Below, piece after piece: positions 1-7,115 of a DNA stretch of 15,171 bases; positions within the stretch are counted from its first letter, which is position 1, and each line of letters starts with the position of its first letter. Source of the DNA: Eubacteriales Family XIII. Incertae Sedis bacterium (lineage in GTDB: Bacteria; Bacillota; Clostridia; Peptostreptococcales; Anaerovoracaceae); assembly GCA_031290715.1 (NCBI GenBank), contig JAITNA010000236.1, positions 1 through 15,171 of the forward strand, written 5' to 3'. Below the pieces are notes generated by a model. It had not been told where the DNA came from. It made no database searches and was given only the letters and a program-made list of their open reading frames with translations. Both the position numbers and the translations under genes were made by a program.

Positions 1-2544
1 CAGCACGATGTTGACAAGCCGTCCCGGCACACCGACGACCTTCGCCGCCTCCTGTCCTTTCGTCAACGCTTTCACCTCGTCCAATTCGCAGACATACGCC
101 GCGAGTTCCTGCGCAGACAAGCCCGCCGGGACCGACGCCTTTCCCTTCACCTTCCCGTTGATCTGGAAAGCGATCTCCTCCGTATCGAGTATCAGTGCTT
201 CCTCGTCATATTCCGGCCACGCCGCCAGAAGCACCGACTCCTCATGCCCGTATGCCGCCCACAGCTCCTCGCAAACATGCGGCGTGAACGGCGACAAAAT
301 CAGGATGAGTTTCTCCGCTGCGTCCCGAAGCAGCGCCGTGTTCGCCCCGCCGCCGTCGCGGTACCTATAGACCGCGTTCACCAATTCCATGATCGCACTG
401 ATCGCTGTATTGAAATTGTACCGCTCGCCCACATCCGATCCGACCTTGCGAACCGCCGCGTTCAGCGCGAAATTCAATTCCCGGTCCGCAGCACAAGGAA
501 CACAAGGGGAAACACAAGGGGACGGTTCATCCGTGTTGCCGGAAACACAAGGGGACGGTTCATCCGTGCCACCGTGTTCATCGCCGCCCGGCCGCGCGCC
601 CCGAACAAGCGGCAGCAAACTCTGCGCGAGCCGCCACACGCGCCCGATGAAGCGATAGCTGCCCTCCACGCCCGTGTCCGACCACTCAAGCTCCTTCTCG
701 GGGGGCGACGCGAACAGAATGAACAGCCGGGCCGTATCCGCGCCGTACTTCGCGATAATTTCCTCCGGCGAAACGACATTGCCGACCGACTTACTCATCT
801 TCTTGCCGTCTTTCAGCACCATGCCCTGCGTGAGCAGACGCGCAAAAGGTTCATCGGCAGGCGAATATCCGATATCATACAAAAACTTCGTAAAGAACCG
901 CGCGTACAGCAAATGAAGAATCGCGTGCTCGACGCCGCCGATGTACTGATCGACGGGCATCCATTTTTTCACCTTGTCCTCCGCGAAGATCCGCCCGCCG
1001 TTCCGCGCGTCCGTATAACGCAGGAAATACCAGGACGAATCCAAAAAAGTATCCATCGTATCGATCTCGCGCTCGGCCGGCCCGCCGCAGACCGGGCAGA
1101 CCGTATGCCGGAACGCCTTGCTCGTCGTCAGCGGCGATTCGCCCTTGCCGCTGAACGTGACGTCCGTCGGCAGCAGCACCGGAAGATTTTCCTCCTTCTC
1201 CGCGACCCAGCCGCAAACCGGGCAATGGATCATCGGGATGGGCGTACCCCAGTAACGCTGACGGGAGATGAGCCAATCGCGCAGCCGATAGTTGACCGCA
1301 GCCGTCCCAAAACCCTCAGACTCCGCGAACGCCGTGATCTCGCGAATCGCGTCCTTATTATTCATTCCATTGAAGCGGCCGCTGTTGATCATCACCCCCT
1401 CGGCGACGAAAGCTTCCTTCAAATCGTTCACATCGATGTCGTCCCGCCCCGGCTCGACGACAGGGATGATATCAAGCCCGTACTTGACCGCGAACTCGAA
1501 ATCGCGCGTATCGTGCGCGGGCACCGCCATGATCGCGCCCGTGCCGTAGTCCATCAGGACATAATTGGCGATGAAAATAGGTATCCGCGCGCCGTTCAGC
1601 GGGTTGACCGCGTAGCGCCCGATGAACAGCCCCTCCTTTTCGAGCGCCGCGGAGCTGCGGTCGATGTCGCTCATATGCTGCAATTTTTCGAGAAAATCCA
1701 AGACCTGCCCCTCGTATTCCGTCCCCGCCGTGAGCGGAAGGGCAAAGGGGTGCTCCGGCGCGAGGACCATATAGGTCGCGCCGAACAGCGTATCCGGCCG
1801 CGTCGTGAAAATCCGAAGCTTCCCGTCATAGCCCTCGATGTCAAAATCCACCTCCGCGCCCGTGCTGCGCCCGATCCAGTTTTGCTGCATCGTTTTGACG
1901 GACGCGGGCCACTCCGTCAGCCGTTCGAGGTCGTCGAGCAGCCGCCCCGCGTACTTCGTGATCGCCAGATACCACTGATCGAGATTTTTCTTGCCGACGA
2001 CCGTCCCGCAGCGCTCGCACGCCCCGTCGACGACCTGCTCGTTGGCCAATACCGTTTCGCAGGACGGGCACCAATTGACCGGATTCTTCTTCTTGTACGC
2101 CAGTCCCGCCTTGAAAAACTGCACAAAAATCCACTGCGTCCACTTGTAATAGTCCGGCAGGCACGTCGCGACCTCCCGCTCCCAATCGTAGCTGATCCCG
2201 AGCTGCTTCAACTGCCCGCGCATCTCCGCCATATTCTCCCGCGTCCAGTCGTCGGGCGGGGTCCCGTTCTTGATCGCCGCATTCTCCGCCGGCAGCCCGA
2301 ACGCGTCCCAGCCCATCGGGTGCAGCACATTGTAGCCCTTCATGCGGAGATAACGCGCCGCGACATCTCCAATGGAATAATTTCTCACATGCCCCATGTG
2401 CAATTTCCCGGATGGGTACGGAAACATTTCGAGGATGTAGAAAGGTTCGCCCGGCGCATTCTCATCCGTCCGAAACAGCCCGTCCCGCGCCCAACGCTCC
2501 TGCCACTTCCGCTCTATCTCCCAAAAATCATACTTCTCCTGCAT
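1..2544 (-). CDS. leuS: leucyl-tRNA synthetase (LeuRS), missing only its last few codons
   Basis: Class I synthetase that charges tRNA-Leu and edits mischarged tRNA. The reading frame is open for 848 codons from an ATG at 2544, with GAGGAG 4 nt upstream, to the window edge. The final visible residues LVNIVL match the usual LeuRS C-terminus, so only a few codons and the stop lie outside. Visible motifs are HMGH at residues 49-52, a first Cys cluster (NWCPSC...CERC), the CP1 editing domain with TTRPDTLFG and GTGAIMAVPAHDTRD, a second CPVC pair, a DSSWYFLR segment, and KMSKS at residues 582-586 (787-801). Between the catalytic core and the anticodon-binding helices, residues about 659-684 are an in-frame Cys/Pro-rich repeat insertion that looks foreign to the family (described separately). 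It follows rsfS with a large palindrome between. No T-box leader is seen. Confidence 0.97.
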   Translation of the reverse strand, partial: MQEKYDFWEIERKWQERWARDGLFRTDENAPGEPFYILEMFPYPSGKLHMGHVRNYSIGDVAARYLRMKGYNVLHPMGWDAFGLPAENAAIKNGTPPDDWTRENMAEMRGQLKQLGISYDWEREVATCLPDYYKWTQWIFVQFFKAGLAYKKKNPVNWCPSCETVLANEQVVDGACERCGTVVGKKNLDQWYLAITKYAGRLLDDLERLTEWPASVKTMQQNWIGRSTGAEVDFDIEGYDGKLRIFTTRPDTLFGATYMVLAPEHPFALPLTAGTEYEGQVLDFLEKLQHMSDIDRSSAALEKEGLFIGRYAVNPLNGARIPIFIANYVLMDYGTGAIMAVPAHDTRDFEFAVKYGLDIIPVVEPGRDDIDVNDLKEAFVAEGVMINSGRFNGMNNKDAIREITAFAESEGFGTAAVNYRLRDWLISRQRYWGTPIPMIHCPVCGWVAEKEENLPVLLPTDVTFSGKGESPLTTSKAFRHTVCPVCGGPAEREIDTMDTFLDSSWYFLRYTDARNGGRIFAEDKVKKWMPVDQYIGGVEHAILHLLYARFFTKFLYDIGYSPADEPFARLLTQGMVLKDGKKMSKSVGNVVSPEEIIAKYGADTARLFILFASPPEKELEWSDTGVEGSYRFIGRVWRLAQSLLPLVRGARPGGDEHGGTDEPSPCVSGNTDEPSPCVSPCVPCAADRELNFALNAAVRKVGSDVGERYNFNTAISAIMELVNAVYRYRDGGGANTALLRDAAEKLILILSPFTPHVCEELWAAYGHEESVLLAAWPEYDEEALILDTEEIAFQINGKVKGKASVPAGLSAQELAAYVCELDEVKALTKGQEAAKVVGVPGRLVNIVL
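492..568. repeat. REP-like tandem repeat inserted in frame within leuS
   Basis: Two identical 28-bp units lie at 508-535 and 541-568, a period of 33 bp. Shorter fragments of the same CACAAGG motif start at 492 and 501 and lead into the first full unit. Each full unit contains CACAAGGGGACGGTTCATCC; ACGG and CCGT can pair around a TTCAT loop. The outer bases 508-515 and 533-540 are also complementary at 7 of 8 positions. All starts are spaced by multiples of 3 (9, 12 and 33), so the leuS frame survives and encodes two EPSPCVS units followed by PCVPC. From memory, the GGGGACGGTTC core resembles REP-like repeats tied to IS200-type (Y1, RAYT) transposases in Firmicutes. That link was not checked, and no transposase gene is in the window. 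Confidence 0.85.
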
Positions 2545-2572
2545 ATCACTCCTCAACTCCATTCATTCGTAT

Positions 2573-2627
2573 CTATTCAGAAGTATGCGGCGGAGGCGGG
2601 CCGCCTCCGCCGCATACCTCTGAATAG
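2573..2627. repeat. 55-nt near-perfect palindrome between rsfS and leuS
   Basis: The arms 2573-2598 and 2602-2627 are complementary over 26 bp with one mismatch, and can fold into a very stable GC-rich hairpin centred at about 2600. It starts 6 nt after the rsfS stop and ends 28 nt before the leuS start. No run of U follows on the minus strand, so it does not look like a textbook intrinsic terminator. It could be a transcript-stabilising or processing hairpin, a weak attenuator that lowers leuS expression, or a miniature mobile repeat. The outer CTATTCAG/CTGAATAG bases are AT-rich around a GC-rich core, which is compatible with a mobile palindromic unit. Confidence 0.85.
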
Positions 2628-2633
2628 CCGCAT

Positions 2634-2975
2634 TCATTCTATCTCAACAAACTTTCCGTCCGACCAGATCTTCTCGATTTGGTACATCTCCCGCTGCTGC
2701 GGCAAAAATACATTCACGATCATATCCCCGTAATCCATCAGGAGCCAGCCCGAATTTGGCCGCCCCTCCACATTCTTCGGGAGGATCCCCTCCTTCGAGA
2801 GCTGACCCTCCACCTCGTCCGCCAAAGCCGATAGCTGCCGTTCATTCAAAGCCGTCGCGTTCACAAAAAAATCCGCAAACGAGGACTGCTCCGAAATATC
2901 GATGACCCGAATATCCTCACCCTTCTTCGCGGAAAGTATCCCGCCCGTCTTTACTGCCAAATCCAGATTTACCAA
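2634..2975 (-). CDS. rsfS: ribosomal silencing factor RsfS
   Basis: Small protein of the RsfS/Iojap/YbeB family, which binds uL14 on the large ribosomal subunit and blocks subunit joining when nutrients run out. From the chosen TTG start it is 113 residues, normal for the family. Conserved features are KKGEDIRVIDIS (residues 17-28), the SSFADFFVNAT segment and GWLLMDYGDMIVNVF (76-90). Asn88 stands where a His (VHVF) is more usual. The TTG at 2973-2975 was chosen because a perfect AGGAGG lies 9 nt upstream. A longer in-frame start at 3059 would put 28 unrelated Arg-rich residues inside the preceding gene. The gene lies 1 nt after the nadD-yqeK stop, so it is probably translationally coupled. 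Confidence 0.93.
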   Translation of the reverse strand: MVNLDLAVKTGGILSAKKGEDIRVIDISEQSSFADFFVNATALNERQLSALADEVEGQLSKEGILPKNVEGRPNSGWLLMDYGDMIVNVFLPQQREMYQIEKIWSDGKFVEIE

Positions 2976-2976
2976 A

Positions 2977-4068
2977 CTATTTTCCCTCCTGTTTTTCTCG
3001 CAGCCCCGCTTTTTCACGCAGCTCCGCGATCGCGGCTTCCGTATCGGCCGCCGCCTCAAATCCGTTTTTTTGCAAATACGCTTTCAACTCTATCAATACC
3101 GTCAACGCGCCCTTTTCCAAATCCTCCAAACACATACCGCGCAGCCGGTCAATGCTGTCATACGTCCTGCCCGGCTCCACCGTGTCGGCCAGAAAGATGA
3201 TAAGTTCGAGCTTGCTCATCCCCGCCCGGCCCGTCGTATGATAACGAATCGCGTTCAAAACATCCGCGTCCGCGACGCGGAATTCCCTCCGCGCGATCTC
3301 CGCCGCAAGCGCGCCGTGGCGAATGTTGTTCTCCGCGCCGCCCGCGGGGTCTTTCGCAAGGTCATGCAGCAAGGCCGCGAGCCGCGCCTTTTCCTCGTCC
3401 GCGCCGAAGCGCCGAGCCATGCGGACCGCCAGATCAATCACGCGCTTCGTATGCGCGAAACGCCGCTCGCCCTCCCGCTCGCGCACAAGCAGGAAACGGC
3501 GTACCTCCTCGGGCACGAGAGAACGAATCGATTCCCCCGCCGCGATCTTCGCGCGAATCTCCGTCGAGGAAACTTCGACAGGCGGGTTGTCGATCAAATC
3601 AATACGCGTACCGTATTTTTTGCGGAGCCGCGCCGCCTGCCCCTCCGCTTCCCCTTGGCGCCCGCCCGGCCGCACGCCGACGACAAGGTCAAACTCGCGG
3701 AGCAGCTCTGCCGCCGAATACCATTGTTCAATCATCAGGAACATATCCGTTCCCACAATGAAAACCGGAACGCCCTCCGGCGCGAGTTCCTCCTTCAGCG
3801 CCCGAAGCGACAGGATCGTATAAGAAACCTCGTCCCTGTCCGTTTCGACGGTCGAAATCCCGAATCGCGGGTTGCCGCGAATCGCAAGCGCAAGCATCCG
3901 AATCCGGTCGTCCGCCGAAGATGTCCGTACATTCCGCTTGAACGGCTGAATATACGTCGGCATGAACAACACCCGATCCAAGCCCGCGCGGACAAGAGCC
4001 GCCTCCGCAAGCATCAAATGCCCCGTGTGAACAGGGTCGAAACTCCCCCCGAACACCCCGACGCGCAT
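2977..4068 (-). CDS. nadD-yqeK: fused nicotinate-nucleotide adenylyltransferase / YqeK-type HD hydrolase
   Basis: Two usually separate neighbouring proteins in one 363-residue chain. Residues 1 to about 195 are NadD, which makes deamido-NAD from nicotinate mononucleotide and ATP. It carries the nucleotidyltransferase motif GGSFDPVHTGH (7-17) and the SSTEIR signature (167-172). Residues about 200-350 are a YqeK HD domain with His206, His235-Asp236 (LLHDLAKD), His251, YHTTG (276-280) and ADTVEPGR (294-301). YqeK proteins are reported to split Ap4A symmetrically into ADP. No stop or frameshift separates the halves. The ATG at 4068 gives the usual MRVGVFGG start, but AAGGAG directly abuts it. A TTG at 4080, overlapping the end of aspS, is the alternative. 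It lies 4 nt after the aspS stop and 1 nt before rsfS. Confidence 0.93.
   Translation of the reverse strand: MRVGVFGGSFDPVHTGHLMLAEAALVRAGLDRVLFMPTYIQPFKRNVRTSSADDRIRMLALAIRGNPRFGISTVETDRDEVSYTILSLRALKEELAPEGVPVFIVGTDMFLMIEQWYSAAELLREFDLVVGVRPGGRQGEAEGQAARLRKKYGTRIDLIDNPPVEVSSTEIRAKIAAGESIRSLVPEEVRRFLLVREREGERRFAHTKRVIDLAVRMARRFGADEEKARLAALLHDLAKDPAGGAENNIRHGALAAEIARREFRVADADVLNAIRYHTTGRAGMSKLELIIFLADTVEPGRTYDSIDRLRGMCLEDLEKGALTVLIELKAYLQKNGFEAAADTEAAIAELREKAGLREKQEGK
2985..2990 (-). promoter_or_regulatory. ribosome binding site deciding the TTG start of rsfS
   Basis: A perfect AGGAGG lies inside the last codons of nadD-yqeK, 9 nt before the TTG at 2975. It supports the short RsfS (113 residues) with a rare start codon over the longer upstream start. 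Confidence 0.75.
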
Positions 4069-4072
4069 CTCC

Positions 4073-5827
4073 TTAATCAAGCCCCAATTCCGCGAGCTGT
4101 TCCGCGGACGCCTCGCCCGGCGCCCCGCTTACGGGGTCCTCCGCGGCCTGATTCTTCGGAAAAGCGATCGTTTCCCGAATGCTTTTCTCTCCGAGCAGGA
4201 TCATCACAAGCCGGTCGAGCCCGTAGGCCAGACCGCCGTGCGGCGGCACACCGTAGCGAAACGCCTCGAGCAAAAATCCAAACTTGCCCTGCGCTTCCCG
4301 CTCCGTCATACCGAGCACCTCAAACATGCGGCGCTGCAGCTCCCGGTCGTGGATACGAATGCTGCCCCCGCCGATTTCGCTGCCGTTCAGCACAATATCG
4401 TAGGCCAAAGCCCGCACCTTCAAAGGCTCCGTGCCGAGCAGCCCCATATCCTCCGGATTCGGCGCCGTGAAAGGATGGTGCTTGGGCGAAATCCCGCCCT
4501 CGTCCGTTTCCTCAAACAGCGGGAAATCCGCCACCCAGAGGAAGTCGTATCGATCCTCCGGGATCAGGCCGAGCCGTTCCGCCAATTCGCAGCGCAGATA
4601 GCCGAGCGTATCAAAAACGACCTTGTCGCGATCCGCGGCGATGAGGATCAAATCCCCCGCTTTTGCGCCGAACAGACTCGAAAGCCGCTCAAAAAAGGCA
4701 TCGTCAAAGAACTTCGAGAAAGAAGCGCTCACGCCCTCGTCCGTCACGCGCATCCACGAAAGCCCCTTCGCGCCGTACGAACGGCAAGCCTCCGTCAGCT
4801 TGTCGATATCCTTACGGCTGAAGCTGTCCGAAGCGCCGGGGGCGCAGATGCCGCGCACCGACCCGCCGCCGGCCACCGCGTTCGCGAAAACGCCGAATTC
4901 CGAATCGGCCGCTATGTCCGAGATATCCACAAGCTCCATCCCAAAGCGCGTATCCGGCTTGTCGCTCCCGAAGCGCCCCATCGCTTCCCGGTAGCACATC
5001 CGCGGAAGCGGCAACGGCAGGTCGATGCCCTTCGTTTCTTTCATCAGCTTCGCTAAGAATCCTTCTTGGACGCGGATCACCTCGTCCGCGTCGACAAAGG
5101 ACATCTCCAGATCGATCTGCGTGAACTCCGGCTGCCGGTCCGCGCGCAAATCCTCGTCGCGGAAGCATTTCACGATCTGAAAATACCGGTCCGTCCCGCC
5201 TGCCATGAGCAGCTGCTTGTACATCTGCGGCGACTGCGGCAAAGCGTAATAATGCCCGTTATTCACGCGGCTCGGCACGAGATAGTCGCGCGCGCCCTCC
5301 GGCGTCGGCTTGATGAGGACAGGCGTTTCCACCTCCGTAAAGCCGCGGCCCGCGAAGTATTCGCGCGTGATGCGGCAGACCTCCGCGCGAAACGTCAAAT
5401 TGCGCTGCATCTTCGGCTTGCGCAGGTCGAGATAGCGGTATTTCAGACGCAGGTTCTCATCTACCTTGTCGTCGTCCTTGATGTAGATCGGCGGCGTTTC
5501 GGCCTCGGAATAGATGACCAATTCACGCGCCGATATCTCCACCGCGCCCGTCGGAAGCGCTTCGTTCTTCGATTCGCGCTCGCGCACCGTCCCGCGCACC
5601 CCGACGACAAACTCGCCGCGCAGCGATTCCGCTTTCTCAAAAACCTCCGCGGGGACATCCTCGTCAAACACGATCTGCACGAGCCCCGTCTTGTCGCGCA
5701 AGTCGCAAAACACAAGGCCGCCAAGCCGCCGGCTGCGCTGCACCCAACCGTTCACTACAGCCTCAGCCCCGATATCGGAAGGCCGGGCTTCCCCGCAATA
5801 CATCGTCCGTTTCAACAATTCACCCAT
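4073..5827 (-). CDS. aspS: aspartyl-tRNA synthetase (AspRS)
   Basis: Class II synthetase that charges tRNA-Asp. At 584 residues it is a normal bacterial AspRS with an N-terminal OB anticodon-binding domain (about 1-105), a catalytic core and the bacterial GAD insertion (about 285-420). Visible motifs are RYLDLRKPKMQ (131-141), QSPQ (198-201), class II motif 2 around FRDED (222-226) with EFTQIDLEMSF, and motif 3 GLAYGLDR near 532-539. Start choice is uncertain. The ATG at 5827 gives a family-like N-terminus, with GAGG 11 nt upstream. A TTG at 5833 is 5 nt from the same GAGG. A TTG at 5851 overlaps the hisS stop as TTGA. Leu follows the Arg pair in the OB loop (RSRRLGG); from memory, AspRS enzymes that also charge tRNA-Asn often have His there, so this one may be Asp-specific. 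Confidence 0.97.
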   Translation of the reverse strand: MGELLKRTMYCGEARPSDIGAEAVVNGWVQRSRRLGGLVFCDLRDKTGLVQIVFDEDVPAEVFEKAESLRGEFVVGVRGTVRERESKNEALPTGAVEISARELVIYSEAETPPIYIKDDDKVDENLRLKYRYLDLRKPKMQRNLTFRAEVCRITREYFAGRGFTEVETPVLIKPTPEGARDYLVPSRVNNGHYYALPQSPQMYKQLLMAGGTDRYFQIVKCFRDEDLRADRQPEFTQIDLEMSFVDADEVIRVQEGFLAKLMKETKGIDLPLPLPRMCYREAMGRFGSDKPDTRFGMELVDISDIAADSEFGVFANAVAGGGSVRGICAPGASDSFSRKDIDKLTEACRSYGAKGLSWMRVTDEGVSASFSKFFDDAFFERLSSLFGAKAGDLILIAADRDKVVFDTLGYLRCELAERLGLIPEDRYDFLWVADFPLFEETDEGGISPKHHPFTAPNPEDMGLLGTEPLKVRALAYDIVLNGSEIGGGSIRIHDRELQRRMFEVLGMTEREAQGKFGFLLEAFRYGVPPHGGLAYGLDRLVMILLGEKSIRETIAFPKNQAAEDPVSGAPGEASAEQLAELGLD

Positions 5828-5847
5828 ACTCAATATTACCTCATTAT

Positions 5848-7113
5848 TCAATCCCGCCGCCCGATCGCCGACGCCGCATCCTCAAAGCGGACGCGCACCT
5901 GCTCGCCCGTTTCCATATTCTTCACCGTCGCTTCGCGGCTTCGCAGCTCTTCCTCGCCGAGTACCGCGCAGCAGCGCGCCCCGATCCGGTCCGCGTACTT
6001 GAACTGCCCTTTCATATTGCGCCCGGCCGTATCGATCTCCGCGATCAGGCCCGCCCCGCGCAGCGATTTCACGAGCCGCAGCGCTTCGCCCCGCGCTTCC
6101 TCGTTCAAAAACACCACCAAAGCGTCGGGCCGCCGCGCCGCGGGAATCTCCGCGCCGCTCTCCGATAGCACCAAAAGCAGCCGCTCGATCCCCATACCGA
6201 AGCCGACGCCGGGGACGTCATCGCCGCCGAGCTCCCGGATCAAATGGTCGTAACGCCCGCCGCCGCAAACCGTACCCTGCGCCCCGATCCTGTCCGACAC
6301 AAACTCAAACGCCGTCTTTGTATAGTAGTCAAGCCCGCGCACGATCATCGGATCGATCTCAAATCCCACGCCGAACGCGTTCAAGCCTGTCTGCAAAGCC
6401 GCAAAATCCTCCGCGCACTCCGCGCACAGCGCGTCAAGCATGACCGGCGCCCCCGCCGCGATCCCCTGACAGACGGGCGATTTACAATCAAGCACGCGCA
6501 GCGGGTTCTTTTCATAGCGCGACTTGCACGTATCGCAAAGCGCGTCATAATGTCCCGAAAGGTATTCCATAAGCTGTTTTCTGTAAACAGGCCGGCATAC
6601 CGGGCAGCCAATGCTGTTGATCCGAAGCGAAAGCTCCGCCACACCGAGCCCCCGCAAAAACTCATCCGCAAGCGCGATCACCTCGGCGTCCGCAAGCATA
6701 TCATGCGACCCGAAATTCTCAACGCCGAACTGATGAAACTCGCGAAGCCGCCCCGATTGCGGCTTTTCATAGCGGAAACAGGACGTTTCATACCAATATT
6801 TCGCCGGCCGGACGCCCGCGTACAATTTGCCCTCCAGATAGGCGCGCGCCGCGCCCGCCGTCCCCTCCGGCCTGAGCGTGATACTGCGCCCGCCGTAGTC
6901 CTCAAAGGTATACATCTGTTTTTCCACAACGTCCGTCGCGCCGCCGATCCCGCGCTCAAAAAGCTCCGTATGCTCGATCACCGGAGTGCGAATCTCCAAA
7001 AAACCGTACCCGGCCGCGATCTCCCTGAATTTCCGCTCCAAATACTGCCATTTGTAAACATCACCGGGCAATATGTCTTTCGTGCCCTTAGGCGCCTGCG
7101 TCAGCATCGTCAT
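5848..7113 (-). CDS. hisS: histidyl-tRNA synthetase (HisRS)
   Basis: Class II synthetase that charges tRNA-His. It is about 421 residues, the usual bacterial length. It has the N-terminal APKGTKDILP signature, motif 2 around CFRYEKPQSGRLREFHQFG, the histidine-specific motifs RGLDYYT and GGGRYDHL, motif 3 GVGFGMGIERL, and a C-terminal anticodon-binding domain ending in MKGQFKYADR and beyond. Cys pairs (CPVC, CDTC, CAEC) lie in the region after motif 2, as in many clostridial HisRS. Three ATGs stand in tandem at 7119, 7113 and 7107. The middle one is chosen because AAAGGA lies 5 nt upstream; the first would overlap the hemZ stop as ATGA. It is followed directly by aspS, the common Firmicutes pairing. 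Confidence 0.97.
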   Translation of the reverse strand: MTMLTQAPKGTKDILPGDVYKWQYLERKFREIAAGYGFLEIRTPVIEHTELFERGIGGATDVVEKQMYTFEDYGGRSITLRPEGTAGAARAYLEGKLYAGVRPAKYWYETSCFRYEKPQSGRLREFHQFGVENFGSHDMLADAEVIALADEFLRGLGVAELSLRINSIGCPVCRPVYRKQLMEYLSGHYDALCDTCKSRYEKNPLRVLDCKSPVCQGIAAGAPVMLDALCAECAEDFAALQTGLNAFGVGFEIDPMIVRGLDYYTKTAFEFVSDRIGAQGTVCGGGRYDHLIRELGGDDVPGVGFGMGIERLLLVLSESGAEIPAARRPDALVVFLNEEARGEALRLVKSLRGAGLIAEIDTAGRNMKGQFKYADRIGARCCAVLGEEELRSREATVKNMETGEQVRVRFEDAASAIGRRD

Positions 7114-7115
7114 CG

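Noticed and set aside
492..568. CRISPR-like interpretation of the leuS repeat
   Set aside because: Only two full units with a 5-bp gap, inside an open reading frame; no spacers and no cas genes.
244..2733. 829-codon open frame on the plus strand opposite leuS and part of rsfS
   Set aside because: Its product is Arg-rich with no family motif, while the minus strand encodes a complete LeuRS. It is an antisense shadow caused by high GC codon use.
2976..3059. Longer N-terminus for RsfS starting at 3059
   Set aside because: The added Arg-rich residues lie wholly within nadD-yqeK coding sequence, and a perfect AGGAGG supports the TTG at 2975.
2902..4470. 522-codon plus-strand frame opposite nadD-yqeK
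   Set aside because: Arg/Pro-rich shadow of recognisable minus-strand genes; it has no motif.
5066..6253. Plus-strand frame opposite aspS and hisS
   Set aside because: Antisense to two clear synthetases, with composition typical of a shadow frame.
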